Part shown: piece by piece, positions 9,595-18,878 of the stretch | How positions within the stretch are numbered: position 1 is the stretch's first letter | Layout: every line of letters begins with the position of its first letter | DNA from: SXZD01 sp034680345 | GTDB taxonomy: Bacteria > Pseudomonadota > Gammaproteobacteria > Burkholderiales > Burkholderiaceae_B | Reading direction: 5' to 3' | Length of the DNA stretch: 64,000 bases | NCBI GenBank assembly: GCA_034680345.1 | Contig: JAXISZ010000002.1 | Span: 79,121 to 143,120 of the forward strand | Made by a program: the position numbers and the translations under genes | Notes under the pieces: model-generated | The model's input: the letters and a program-made list of their open reading frames with translations, nothing else | Database searches by the model: none | Told to the model about the DNA's origin: nothing

Positions 9595-11190
9595 GTGACT
9601 GCAATTACATTCGCTAGTTTAAATGCCACAGCGGCTTTTCCTGAGATATTTTTGGCTTGTGTGGTATTGACTCTTTTAGTGTTTGATGGCCTAACCAAAA
9701 GCCGTTATTTGTGTTTATTGCACAGTTTTTCTGTTGTTTCAGTTCTGGTGGTAGCTGCGTTTTGTTTTTATCACTTTGATTTAAAAGAACCAGAGTTGGC
9801 TTTTTCTAATATGTATATTAACGACTCTATGGGCTTGTTATTAAAAGGTTTTAGTGCATTATCATTGGCGGTTACATTGGTTTATGCGCGTCAATATGTT
9901 GCTGACCGCGGTATGATGCGTAGTGAATATTTAGCGCTGGCTTTATTTGCTTTATTGGGCCAAATGGTGATGATCTCAGCCAATACTTTGCTGTTGATTT
10001 ATTTGGGCTTAGAGTTGCTTTCTTTGTCATTGTATGCGGCGGTTGCTTTACGTCGAGATCACCTGCAGTCAACTGAAGCGGCTATGAAATATTTTATTTT
10101 AGGTGCTTTAGCTTCTGGCTTTCTACTGTATGGTATGTCCATGGTGTATGGGGCGACTGGTTCTTTAGATATCACGGAAATTGCGAAGGCAACAGTAAAT
10201 CCTGAAGCCAACAAGCTAATTTTGGTTTTCGGATTGGTGTTTGTTGTTTCTGGTCTAGCATTTAAATTGGGTGTGGTTCCCTACCATATGTGGGTTCCCG
10301 ACGTGTACCAGGGTGCTCCAACGGCCATCACTTTGTTAATGGGTGCTGCCCCAAAATTTGCAGCATTTTCTCTTTTGGTTCGTATCTTGGTTGAAGCTTT
10401 GTTAGCAACAGCTTACGATTGGCAACAAATGTTGTTGGTTTTATCTGTGTTGTCTATGGCGGTTGGTAATTTAGCGGCAATTATGCAAACCAATTTAAAG
10501 CGTATGCTGGCCTATTCAACCATCGCGCAAATGGGATTTATGTTGCTGGGTATGTTGTCTGGAGTGGTAGATAAACATACCGTGGGCGCAGCCAGTGCCT
10601 ATGGCGCATCGATGTTTTATGTGGTCACTTACGTTTTAACTACTTTAGGTACATTTGGAGTGGTTTTGTTATTGGCCCGACAGGGAATTGAGTCAGATCG
10701 TATTGTTGATTTGAAAGGTTTAAATACCCGTTCTCCGTGGCTGGCTTTGGTGGTCTTGGTGTTAATGTTTTCTTTGGCTGGAATTCCGCCGATGGTTGGT
10801 TTTTATGCAAAACTGATGGTGTTGCAGGCGGCTTTTGCAGCAGGTCATGTGCTTTTGACTGTATTTGCGGTGCTTATGTCTCTAGTGGGCGCGTTTTATT
10901 ATTTGCGCATTGTAAAAATCATTTATTTCGATGCGTCGGTTAATGCTGCAGTCTCTGGTGCATTTGTTGAGCCGAATGTATCCGTTGAGTCTAGTGCTTT
11001 AGATGAATTGTCAGTGGGCGCGCAAGTTGTTGACAGCAATCAAAACCAAGTAAACGTTTGTGGCGCTTGTTCTGCTTTGCCAAAAGTATTATTGGCTGTT
11101 AATGGCGCCTTGGTGCTTATTTTAGGTGTTGTTCCTTCTGGTTTGATGGGCTTGTGTTTACAGGCGATGCAGCGTGTGTTAGGGCAGTAG
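9595..11190 (+). CDS. nuoN: NADH-quinone oxidoreductase subunit N, with extra loop
   Basis: Third antiporter-like subunit of complex I, last gene of the operon, 531 residues against about 480-500 usual. It starts with GTG two bases after nuoM. Family motifs present: YLGLELLSLSLYAAVALRR (key Glu), FKLGVVPYHMWVPDVYQGAPT and KRMLAYSTIAQMGFM. The extra length sits between the last two membrane segments: about residues 446-490 form a Ser/Val/Asn-rich hydrophilic stretch containing CGAC, where relatives have a short loop. It is in frame and flanked by normal NuoN helices, so it looks like a tolerated insertion, not an error. Confidence 0.96.
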   Translation: MTAITFASLNATAAFPEIFLACVVLTLLVFDGLTKSRYLCLLHSFSVVSVLVVAAFCFYHFDLKEPELAFSNMYINDSMGLLLKGFSALSLAVTLVYARQYVADRGMMRSEYLALALFALLGQMVMISANTLLLIYLGLELLSLSLYAAVALRRDHLQSTEAAMKYFILGALASGFLLYGMSMVYGATGSLDITEIAKATVNPEANKLILVFGLVFVVSGLAFKLGVVPYHMWVPDVYQGAPTAITLLMGAAPKFAAFSLLVRILVEALLATAYDWQQMLLVLSVLSMAVGNLAAIMQTNLKRMLAYSTIAQMGFMLLGMLSGVVDKHTVGAASAYGASMFYVVTYVLTTLGTFGVVLLLARQGIESDRIVDLKGLNTRSPWLALVVLVLMFSLAGIPPMVGFYAKLMVLQAAFAAGHVLLTVFAVLMSLVGAFYYLRIVKIIYFDASVNAAVSGAFVEPNVSVESSALDELSVGAQVVDSNQNQVNVCGACSALPKVLLAVNGALVLILGVVPSGLMGLCLQAMQRVLGQ

Positions 11191-11266
11191 TTTTTTGGCT
11201 TAAGCTAGTTTAATTTAAGTCCGTTTAGGGCTTATTTAGAGTTCATTTAAAACTTACTTAAAACGC

Positions 11267-11299
11267 ATTTAGGGCTAAAAATGGTTTTTGGCCCTAAAT
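11267..11299. terminator. Bidirectional terminator between nuoN and etfQO
   Basis: A 15-base-pair inverted repeat (atttagggctaaaaa, loop tgg, tttttggccctaaat) with one G-T wobble lies between the convergent nuoN and ETF-QO genes. The A and T runs are inside the stem on both sides, so it can end transcripts in either direction. Confidence 0.75.
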
Positions 11300-11307
11300 A
11301 AAAGCTA

Positions 11308-12963
11308 TCACATATTCGGATAATTTGGTCCGCCCCCACCTTCAGGCGCTATCCATGTGATATTTTGTGTTGGGTCTTTAATGTCACATGTCTTACAGTG
11401 TAGGCAGTTTTGCGCATTAATTTGTAGCCGCCAATTGTTGTTGGTATCTTGAATATACTCATAAACCCCAGCTGGGCAATAGTTTTTTTCAAGCCCAGCA
11501 TAACGGGTTAAGTTGACTGCAACTGGGGTATCAGCGCGATTCAATTGTAGGTGACAAGGTTGATTTTCCTCGTGGTTGGTATTGGAAATATAAACAGAGC
11601 TGAGTAAATCAAATGTAATGCGCCCATCGGGTTTGGGATAGTTAATTGGTTGAAATTGCGCTGCAGGTTCAGTGGTCTCATGGTCAGCGCTTTGGTGGTG
11701 TAAAGTCCAAGGAACATGGCCACCTAGTAGTTTTTGTTCAATCCCAACCATAAGGGTTCCGGTCAATAATCCTTTGGACATCCATTGTTTAAAGTTTCGA
11801 GATTTATACAATTCATCGTATAGCCATGAATTATTAAAAGCGCGTGGGTATTGTTCAAGTTCGTCATTGGCGCGTTCAGCTAGAAGAGCATCAAAAGCTG
11901 CTTCAGCTGCGAGCATGCCGCTTTTAATAGCAGCATGGCTGCCTTTAATGCGAGAAACATTGAGAAAGCCAGCTTCACAGCCTATTAAAGCACCGCCGGA
12001 AAAGCTGAGTTTTGGCAAAGACATTAAGCCGCCGGCTGTAATTGCACGGGCGCCGTAGGCCAAGCGTTTTCCATTTTCAAAAAAATGTTGAATTGCCGGG
12101 TGGGTTTTGTAGCGCTGAAATTCTGCGTAAGGTGATAAATGTGGGTTTTTGTAGCCAAGTCCCATGACAAAACCCACGGCAACTTGGTTATTTTCAAGGT
12201 GGTAAAGAAACGAGCCGCCATAAGTATCAGAATGCAATGGCCAACCGGCGCAATGGATCACTAAGCCTGGTTGGTGTTGGGCGGGGTGTACTTCCCAGAG
12301 TTCTTTGAGGCCAATACCATAAACTTGGGGGTCGCGTCCGTCATTGAGCTTGTATTTAGACATGAGTTGTTTGCCAAGGTGGCCTCTGGCGCCCTCAGCA
12401 AACAATGTGTATTTCGAAAGCAACGCCATACCCAATTGATGGTTTTTTGTTGGATGGCCGTTTTTATCTATGCCCATGTCACCTGTAATGACACCAAGCA
12501 CTTCATTGTTTTCGCCATAAATAATGTCAGCAGCAGCAAAACCTGGGAAAATTTCAACGCCAAGTGCTTCGGCTTGTTGCCCAAGCCAACGCACAACATT
12601 ACCAAGGCTAACCACGTAGTTGCCATGATTTTTAAAGCAGTTAGGAAGGAAAATATTGGGTACTTTGAAAGCTTTTTTTTCAGATAAAAATAGAAAACGG
12701 TCTTCGCTAACAGGGGTGTTTAGAGGGGCCCCTAATGTTTTCCAGTCAGGTAGGAGTTCACTGAGTGCAATCGGGTCCATCACTGCGCCAGACAGTGTGT
12801 GAGAACCCAATTCAGCGCCTTTTTCTAACACTACAACGCTGATACGTTGTTTTTTTTCTTTGGCCAATTGTTTTAGACGAATGGCTGCAGATAAACCAGC
12901 AGGGCCTGCGCCAACAATGACAACATCGTATTCCATGGTGTCTCGTTCATGATGATTGGACAT
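11308..12963 (-). CDS. Electron transfer flavoprotein-ubiquinone oxidoreductase
   Basis: Inner-membrane-associated flavoprotein that takes electrons from reduced ETF (fatty acid and amino acid oxidation) and passes them to ubiquinone; 551 residues, normal for bacterial ETF-QO. Seen: N-terminal FAD dinucleotide fold VVIVGAGPAGLSAAIRL (about 14-30), the middle ubiquinone-binding region, and a C-terminal ferredoxin-type [4Fe-4S] site with a Cys in KNYCPAGVYEY plus Cys520, 523 and 526 (CLHCKTCDIKD), ending WIAPEGGGGPNYPNM. The start at 12963 has agaaagg upstream; an alternative is Met10. It converges on nuoN. Confidence 0.96.
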   Translation of the reverse strand: MSNHHERDTMEYDVVIVGAGPAGLSAAIRLKQLAKEKKQRISVVVLEKGAELGSHTLSGAVMDPIALSELLPDWKTLGAPLNTPVSEDRFLFLSEKKAFKVPNIFLPNCFKNHGNYVVSLGNVVRWLGQQAEALGVEIFPGFAAADIIYGENNEVLGVITGDMGIDKNGHPTKNHQLGMALLSKYTLFAEGARGHLGKQLMSKYKLNDGRDPQVYGIGLKELWEVHPAQHQPGLVIHCAGWPLHSDTYGGSFLYHLENNQVAVGFVMGLGYKNPHLSPYAEFQRYKTHPAIQHFFENGKRLAYGARAITAGGLMSLPKLSFSGGALIGCEAGFLNVSRIKGSHAAIKSGMLAAEAAFDALLAERANDELEQYPRAFNNSWLYDELYKSRNFKQWMSKGLLTGTLMVGIEQKLLGGHVPWTLHHQSADHETTEPAAQFQPINYPKPDGRITFDLLSSVYISNTNHEENQPCHLQLNRADTPVAVNLTRYAGLEKNYCPAGVYEYIQDTNNNWRLQINAQNCLHCKTCDIKDPTQNITWIAPEGGGGPNYPNM

Positions 12964-13221
12964 AAATGCCTTTCTAAATCACAGTTACTGTTAGGTTATC
13001 AAAATTTAAAAGAATTCGTTGTTTTTATTGTAATGTGTACAGTCATTTTTGCTGGATTAGTTACAAAGCGTGATACAAAATTAGGTGCGATGCACAAACC
13101 TGATTTAGAATGAAGTTTGGTGTTTGTTAAGAATAATTTGCTAAAAATAATAGAACATCGTTTTGGTTTTTTGCTTATCTGTTTTTGCTTATTTGTTTGC
13201 TTGCTACTGAGGGTGGGTTAA

Positions 13222-13932
13222 ATGGCTATAAATAAAGTGTATCAAAGCGCAGTATCAGCATTGGCTGGTATTGTATCTGATCACATGACCATTGCTGTGG
13301 GTGGTTTTGGTTTATGTGGTATTCCTGAAGCGCTTATTGTTGCTTTGCGTGATAGTGGTGTTAAAAACTTAACGGTTATTTCAAACAATGCTGGTGTGGA
13401 TGGGTTTGGTTTGGGGCAGCTATTAACAACTCGGCAAATAAAAAAAATGATCTCCTCTTATGTTGGGGAAAACAAAGAGTTTGAACGTCAATACTTGTCT
13501 GGGCAATTAGAGCTAGAGTTTACTCCGCAGGGTACGTTGGCTGAGAAATTGCGTGCAGGTGGTGCGGGTATTCCAGCATTTTTTACAAAAACAGGCTATG
13601 GTACGGTGGTTGCTCAGGGTAAGGAAGTGCGTGAGTTTAATGGCGTCCCCCATGTTATGGAACATTCATTGACTGCTGATCTCGCCTTGGTGAAAGCGTG
13701 GAAGGCCGACACTTCCGGTAATTTAATTTATCGTAAAACAGCGCGTAATTTTAATCCAATGGTTGCCATGGCATCTAAGGTGACGGTTGCGGAGGTTGAA
13801 GAGATTGTAGAAACAGGGCAGTTGGACCCAGATGCAGTGCACACCCCTAGCATTTTTGTACAGCGTTTGGTGTTGAATGCTCAGCCTGAAAAAAGAATTG
13901 AACAAAGAACTGTTCGCTCAGGTTCACTTTAA
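13222..13932 (+). CDS. scoA: Succinyl-CoA:3-ketoacid CoA-transferase subunit A
   Basis: Subunit A (236 residues) of the enzyme that moves CoA from succinyl-CoA to acetoacetate or related 3-oxoacids. The N-terminal glycine-rich segment MTIAVGGFGLCGIPEALI and the GGAGIPAFFT(K)TGYGT motif identify CoA-transferase family I subunit A. It is followed 32 bases later by subunit B and both have good ribosome sites, so they form one unit. Upstream (13135-13160) TTGTTA with ATAATA at 17 bases is a possible promoter. Confidence 0.95.
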   Translation: MAINKVYQSAVSALAGIVSDHMTIAVGGFGLCGIPEALIVALRDSGVKNLTVISNNAGVDGFGLGQLLTTRQIKKMISSYVGENKEFERQYLSGQLELEFTPQGTLAEKLRAGGAGIPAFFTKTGYGTVVAQGKEVREFNGVPHVMEHSLTADLALVKAWKADTSGNLIYRKTARNFNPMVAMASKVTVAEVEEIVETGQLDPDAVHTPSIFVQRLVLNAQPEKRIEQRTVRSGSL

Positions 13933-13964
13933 AAATCAAGACAACAATCAGTACGGAGAGTTAA

Positions 13965-14606
13965 ATGCCTTGGAGTAGAGATGAGATGGCTGCAAAAGCC
14001 GCCGAAGAGTTGCGTGATGGTTTTTATGTGAATTTAGGAATTGGTTTGCCCACTTTAGTGGCTAATCATATTCCTGAGCATATGGACGTAATGCTGCAAT
14101 CGGAAAATGGGTTGTTGGGTATCGGGCCCTTTCCAGCAGAGGCTGAAGTTGATGCTGACTTGATCAACGCTGGTAAACAGACAGTGACAACAGTGGCTGG
14201 TTCAAGTTTTTTTTCAAGCGCTGATTCTTTTGCTATGATTCGTGGTGGGCATATTAATTTGGCTATTTTAGGTGCAATGCAGGTCAGTGCAACTGGCGAC
14301 TTAGCCAACTGGATGATTCCTGGTAAATTGGTCAAGGGTATGGGCGGCGCAATGGACTTGGTGGCTGGTGTCGCTAAGGTTGTGGTGTTGATGGAGCATG
14401 TCGCTAAGAAAAAAGACGGTGGTGAAGATTTAAAAATTCTCTCGCAGTGTACCTTGCCTTTGACGGGTGTTGGCGTGGTGAATCGAATTATCACTGATTT
14501 AGCAGTTTTAGATGTGACGCCTAACGGTTTAAAATTGTTGGAATTGGCCCCAGGGGTCACCCGTGAAGAATTAAATGCTAAAACGGGGTGCCCAGTTCAG
14601 GATTGA
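13965..14606 (+). CDS. scoB: Succinyl-CoA:3-ketoacid CoA-transferase subunit B
   Basis: Subunit B, 213 residues, carrying the catalytic glutamate that becomes the glutamyl-CoA thioester, in the family motif SENGLLGIGPFP (Glu about residue 46). Other family segments are YVNLGIGLPTLVANHIP near the N-terminus and GGAMDLVAGVAKVVVLMEH in the middle. The ribosome site ggagag sits in front of the ATG. It pairs with scoA upstream to form the heteromer. Confidence 0.95.
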   Translation: MPWSRDEMAAKAAEELRDGFYVNLGIGLPTLVANHIPEHMDVMLQSENGLLGIGPFPAEAEVDADLINAGKQTVTTVAGSSFFSSADSFAMIRGGHINLAILGAMQVSATGDLANWMIPGKLVKGMGGAMDLVAGVAKVVVLMEHVAKKKDGGEDLKILSQCTLPLTGVGVVNRIITDLAVLDVTPNGLKLLELAPGVTREELNAKTGCPVQD

Positions 14607-14619
14607 TGCATAAGCAAGG

Positions 14620-14625
14620 TATAAT
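14620..14625 (+). promoter_or_regulatory. Likely -10 box upstream of pyrG
   Basis: A perfect TATAAT stands about 40 bases before the pyrG start, inside the scoB-pyrG gap. No good -35 hexamer is visible at 16-18 bases upstream, so the call rests on the -10 box alone. Confidence 0.4.
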
Positions 14626-14667
14626 CCCGCTTTAATTGTTGCGTTTGTTCTCGCCATTGTGTTCATG

Positions 14668-16311
14668 ATGACCAAATATGTTTTTGTCACTGGTGGTGTG
14701 GTGTCCTCGCTGGGCAAAGGAATTGCAGCTGCTTCTTTGGCTGCTCTTCTGGAAAGCCGTGGTTTAAAGGTCACCATGCTTAAGCTGGATCCTTATATTA
14801 ATGTAGATCCTGGAACCATGAGTCCTTACCAGCACGGTGAGGTGTTTGTTACTGAAGACGGTGCAGAAACCGATCTTGATCTTGGCCACTATGAGCGATT
14901 TATTTCCGCTCGTATGCGTAAATCAAATAATTTTACAACGGGCCAAATTTACGAATCAGTGATTCGTAAAGAGCGCCGTGGTGAATATTTAGGTAAAACC
15001 GTTCAAGTTATTCCACATATTACTAATGAAATTCAAGCGTTTATAGAACGTGGTGCAGCAGCGGCTTGGCAAGGTAAAGCCGATGTTGCTATTGTTGAAA
15101 TTGGCGGTACGGTTGGAGATATTGAGTCTTTACCGTTTTTAGAATCTGCTCGCCAAATGAGTTTGCGCCTAGGCCGTCATGATGCTTTTTTTATGCATTT
15201 AACTTTGGTGCCTTTTATTGCGTCGGCTGGTGAGTTAAAAACCAAACCCACACAACATTCTGTGCAAAAATTGCGTGAAATTGGCATTATTCCTGATGCT
15301 TTGTTGTGTCGGGCTGATCGCCCCATTCCGTACGATGAAAAATCAAAAATTTCTTTGTTTTCAAATTTGCCAGAAAATGCGGTAATTTCGGTTTGGGATG
15401 CTGACACCATCTATAAAATTCCAGCCATGTTGCACGAACAACACCTGGATTATGCCGTTGTTGAAAAGCTTCGGTTAACGCAGGCGAAACAAGCCGATTT
15501 GTCAGTTTGGCAGAATTTGGTTTTTGCTTTGGAAAATCCTCAGCATGTGGTGCGCATTGGTATGGTAGGTAAATATGTAGAGTTAACTGAATCTTATAAG
15601 TCATTGAATGAGGCGCTTAATCATGCGGGTCTAAAAACAAGAACTCGCATTGAAATTGTATATATTGATGCCGAGCAAATTGAAGCTGAGGGCGTAGGTT
15701 GTCTTGCCAATTTGGACGCCATTTTGGTGCCAGGTGGTTTTGGTAAGCGTGGGACAGAGGGTAAAATTCAAGCGATTGCGTATGCCCGTCAAACCCATGT
15801 GCCTTACTTGGGTATTTGTTTAGGGATGCAGTTGGCGGTTATTGAGTTTGCTCGTCATTGCGCGCAGTTAAAAGAAGCCAACTCTACAGAGTTTTATACG
15901 GAAACACCGTATCCTGTTGTTGCACTAATTACAGAGTGGGTTGATCGTTCAGGTCAAATTGAAAAGCGCACTGAAGCCTCGGATGTTGGTGGGACTATGC
16001 GTTTAGGTTCTCAAAAATGTCCTGTGCTTCCAGGGACTTTGGCTCACCGTATTTATGGTGAAACGGTTAATGAACGCCATCGTCATCGTTATGAAGTGAA
16101 TAATTATTATGTGCCAGCGTTAGAGCAGGCGGGTTTGGTTATTTCTGCTCGTACTCCTACAGAAAATTTACCCGAGATGATGGAATTGCCCAATCATCCA
16201 TGGTTTATTGGTGTGCAGTTTCACCCTGAGTTTACAAGCACCCCGCGTGACGGGCACCCTTTGTTTACCTCTTTTATTCAGGCTGCTTTGGCATTTGCTG
16301 CTAAAAAATAA
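14668..16311 (+). CDS. pyrG: CTP synthase
   Basis: Makes CTP from UTP, ATP and glutamine; 547 residues. The N-terminal synthetase domain opens MTKYVFVTGGVVSSLGKGIAAAS and contains the nucleotide loop and GTVGDIESLPFLESARQ; the C-terminal class I glutamine amidotransferase domain has the nucleophile Cys in YLGICLGMQLAV and the His/Glu pair in GVQFHPEFTS. The frame is open from a GTG at 14659; ATG at 14665 or 14668 is possible, and I chose 14668 from family N-termini. No clear ribosome site precedes it. Confidence 0.97.
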   Translation: MTKYVFVTGGVVSSLGKGIAAASLAALLESRGLKVTMLKLDPYINVDPGTMSPYQHGEVFVTEDGAETDLDLGHYERFISARMRKSNNFTTGQIYESVIRKERRGEYLGKTVQVIPHITNEIQAFIERGAAAAWQGKADVAIVEIGGTVGDIESLPFLESARQMSLRLGRHDAFFMHLTLVPFIASAGELKTKPTQHSVQKLREIGIIPDALLCRADRPIPYDEKSKISLFSNLPENAVISVWDADTIYKIPAMLHEQHLDYAVVEKLRLTQAKQADLSVWQNLVFALENPQHVVRIGMVGKYVELTESYKSLNEALNHAGLKTRTRIEIVYIDAEQIEAEGVGCLANLDAILVPGGFGKRGTEGKIQAIAYARQTHVPYLGICLGMQLAVIEFARHCAQLKEANSTEFYTETPYPVVALITEWVDRSGQIEKRTEASDVGGTMRLGSQKCPVLPGTLAHRIYGETVNERHRHRYEVNNYYVPALEQAGLVISARTPTENLPEMMELPNHPWFIGVQFHPEFTSTPRDGHPLFTSFIQAALAFAAKK

Positions 16312-16351
16312 AGAAAATGTTTGTTTAATGGCGTTGAACAAAGGACTATAG

Positions 16352-17203
16352 ATGAAGTTATGCAATTTTGAGATTGGTTTGAATCGGCCCCTTTTTTTGA
16401 TTGCTGGGCCTTGTGTAATTGAGTCTGAGCAGATGGCGATTGATACGGCTGCAGAATTGCAAGCAATGTGTGATCGCCTTGGTATCCCGTTGATATACAA
16501 AAGTTCATTTGATAAAGCCAATCGCAGTTCTGGAAAAAGTTTTCGTGGTTTAGGCTTGGAAGCTGGTTTAAAAGTATTGGAACGGGTTCGCTCGGAGTTG
16601 AATATGCCTGTTTTAACTGATGTTCATGAGCTGGGCCATATTCCCGAGGTTGCTGCTGTGGTGGATGTTTTGCAGACCCCCGCTTTTTTGTGTCGACAAA
16701 CTGATTTTATTCATGCAGTGGCGGTTTCTGGAAAGCCTGTTAACATCAAAAAAGGTCAGTTTTTAGCGCCTGGTGATATGAAGAATGTTGTTGATAAGGC
16801 CCGAGAGGCTGCGCAAATGGCAGGTGTTGAAACAGATCAGTTTATGGTGTGTGAACGTGGGGCTAGTTTTGGTTATAACAATTTGGTCTCCGATATGCGC
16901 AGTCTGGCCATTATGCGCGATACGCAGTGCCCTGTGGTGTTTGATGCAACGCATTCTGTTCAGTTGCCCGGAGGGCAAGGAACCGTTTCGGGTGGTCAGC
17001 GTGAATTTGTGCCTGTTTTAGCAAGGGCAGCTGTGGCCAGCGGCGTAGCTGGGTTGTTTATGGAAACTCACCCTAACCCGGATCAAGCTTTATCTGATGG
17101 CCCAAACGCTTGGCCTTTGGGGAAAATGGAAACTTTGTTAAAAACTTTGATTGCCATTGATCAATTGGTTAAAAGCAGTGGCTTGATTGAAACAAAGTTG
17201 TAA
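16352..17203 (+). CDS. kdsA: 2-dehydro-3-deoxyphosphooctonate aldolase (KDO-8-phosphate synthase)
   Basis: Condenses phosphoenolpyruvate and arabinose 5-phosphate to KDO-8-phosphate for lipopolysaccharide core; cytoplasmic, 283 residues. Family segments: FLIAGPCVIESEQMA, YKSSFDKANRSS (about 49-60), VLQTPAFLCRQTDF, KKGQFLAPGDMKNV and VFDATHSVQLPGG. The ATG has aaaggact upstream. The pyrG-kdsA-eno-ftsB order is a conserved housekeeping cluster in proteobacteria. Confidence 0.97.
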   Translation: MKLCNFEIGLNRPLFLIAGPCVIESEQMAIDTAAELQAMCDRLGIPLIYKSSFDKANRSSGKSFRGLGLEAGLKVLERVRSELNMPVLTDVHELGHIPEVAAVVDVLQTPAFLCRQTDFIHAVAVSGKPVNIKKGQFLAPGDMKNVVDKAREAAQMAGVETDQFMVCERGASFGYNNLVSDMRSLAIMRDTQCPVVFDATHSVQLPGGQGTVSGGQREFVPVLARAAVASGVAGLFMETHPNPDQALSDGPNAWPLGKMETLLKTLIAIDQLVKSSGLIETKL

Positions 17204-17235
17204 TTAAAGCAAACCTTTATTAAGTAAGGATTGAA

Positions 17236-18522
17236 ATGAGTGCTATTGTTGATGTAATTGGGCGTGAGGTGATTGACTCCCGTGGTAATCCTACCGTTGA
17301 GTGTGACGTTTTATTGGAAAGTGGCGCCATGGGGCGTGCAGCGGTTCCTTCTGGTGCTTCAACAGGTTCTAGAGAGGCCATTGAATTGCGTGACGGCGAT
17401 CAATCTCGCTACTTGGGCAAAGGGGTGTTGACTGCAGTTGAAAACATTAACACCGAGGTTTCTGAAGCCATTTTGGGTTTAGACTCTCATGAGCAAAGTT
17501 TCTTAGATCATACTTTACTTGATTTAGATGGTACGGAAAATAAATCACGTTTAGGTGCCAATGCGATGTTGGCAGTTTCTATGGCTGTAGCAAAAGCCGC
17601 AGCTGAAGAAACGGGTTTGCCTTTATACCGTTATTTTGGTGGTATGGGTGCCATGGCTATGCCTGTGCCTATGATGAATGTTATTAATGGTGGGGCGCAC
17701 GCTAACAATAATTTGGATCTGCAAGAGTTTATGATTTTACCGGTAGGTGCGCCCACATTTCGTGAAGCCTTGCGTTACGGTGCTGAAGTGTTTCATGCTT
17801 TAAAGGGTATATTGCATGACAAAGGTTTGTCTACTGCGGTAGGTGATGAAGGGGGGTTTGCGCCTTCTGTTGCAAATCATGAGGCCGCCATACAGTTAAT
17901 TCTACAAGCCATAGAAAAAGCAGGCTATGAGCCTGGCACCCAAGTGGGTTTAGGTTTAGATTGTGCTAGCTCAGAGTTTTATAAAGAAGGTAAGTATTGT
18001 CTTGGAGGGGAAGGTTTAACACTGTCTGCCCAAGATTTTACACATTTGTTAGAAACTTGGTGCAATAAGTATCCTATCATTTCAATTGAAGATGGTATGG
18101 CTGAAAATGACTGGGATGGTTGGAAGTATTTAACTGAACGCTTAGGCCACAGGGTGCAGTTGGTTGGTGACGATTTATTTGTTACCAACACCAAAATTTT
18201 ACAGCAGGGCATTGATTTATCAATTGCCAATTCTATTTTGATTAAAATTAACCAGATTGGTACATTAACAGAAACTTTTGCAGCTATTGAAATGGCCAAG
18301 CGTGCTGGTTATACCGCCGTGGTATCTCACCGTTCAGGAGAAACAGAAGACAGCACGATTGCTGATATTGCTGTTGGTACCAATGCTATGCAAATTAAAA
18401 CTGGTTCGATGAGCCGTTCTGACCGAATTGCAAAATATAATCAGCTATTGCGCATTGAGGAAGATTTGGGAGATGTCGCGTATTACCCAGGTCTGAAAGC
18501 ATTTTATAATTTGCGTAAGTAA
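17236..18522 (+). CDS. eno: Enolase
   Basis: Converts 2-phosphoglycerate to phosphoenolpyruvate; 428 residues. Seen: the N-terminal REVIDSRGNPTVE segment, the metal ligands in VGDEGGFAPS, SIEDGMAENDW and LVGDDLFVTN, and the catalytic lysine region ILIKINQIGTLTE followed by AVVSHRSGETED. The ribosome site aaggattg precedes the ATG. It supplies phosphoenolpyruvate also used by KdsA, encoded directly upstream. Confidence 0.98.
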   Translation: MSAIVDVIGREVIDSRGNPTVECDVLLESGAMGRAAVPSGASTGSREAIELRDGDQSRYLGKGVLTAVENINTEVSEAILGLDSHEQSFLDHTLLDLDGTENKSRLGANAMLAVSMAVAKAAAEETGLPLYRYFGGMGAMAMPVPMMNVINGGAHANNNLDLQEFMILPVGAPTFREALRYGAEVFHALKGILHDKGLSTAVGDEGGFAPSVANHEAAIQLILQAIEKAGYEPGTQVGLGLDCASSEFYKEGKYCLGGEGLTLSAQDFTHLLETWCNKYPIISIEDGMAENDWDGWKYLTERLGHRVQLVGDDLFVTNTKILQQGIDLSIANSILIKINQIGTLTETFAAIEMAKRAGYTAVVSHRSGETEDSTIADIAVGTNAMQIKTGSMSRSDRIAKYNQLLRIEEDLGDVAYYPGLKAFYNLRK

Positions 18523-18557
18523 TTTTATCGTTATTGCTTTATGCAAAGCTTGGATTT

Positions 18558-18878
18558 ATGAATAGCCGCGTTGTTTCTTTGTTGCTTGTTACTCTTTTAC
18601 TGACGCTGCAGTGGCCTCTCTGGTTTGGTAAGGGGGGCGTGCTGCGCGTGCGGGAACTCGAACAAGAATTGACTAAACAGCTTGACCATAATGAACTGCT
18701 GCGCAGTCGTAATCAGCGTTTGCGCAGTGAAGTACTAAGCTTGCAAAATGGTTTCGAGGCCATTGAAGAGCGTGCTCGGTATGACCTTGGGATGGTTGGA
18801 GAATCTGAAATTTATGTGCAACTGGTGAGTCCTGACGTACAAGTGGGGGCTCAGTCAATTACAGCGCAAGCAAATTAA
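18558..18878 (+). CDS. ftsB: Cell division protein FtsB
   Basis: Small bitopic divisome protein (106 residues from the ATG at 18558) that links FtsL and FtsQ. It shows one N-terminal membrane segment (VVSLLLVTLLLTLQWPLWFG) followed by a short coiled coil (RELEQELTKQLDHNELLRSR) and the conserved ALGM-like EERARYDLGMV segment. A TTG at 18534 would extend it by eight residues and is less likely. Position right after eno is the usual place. Its last four bases overlap the end of hslO on the other strand. Confidence 0.92.
   Translation: MNSRVVSLLLVTLLLTLQWPLWFGKGGVLRVRELEQELTKQLDHNELLRSRNQRLRSEVLSLQNGFEAIEERARYDLGMVGESEIYVQLVSPDVQVGAQSITAQAN

Noticed and set aside
13165..13206. Short tandem repeat (tttttgcttatctg, tttttgcttatttg, tttgcttgct) before scoA
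   Set aside because: Imperfect and only two to three units; more likely AT-rich drift than a functional repeat.
14066..14560. 164-codon minus-strand open frame
   Set aside because: Antisense to scoB, which is clearly real; no ribosome site or family match.
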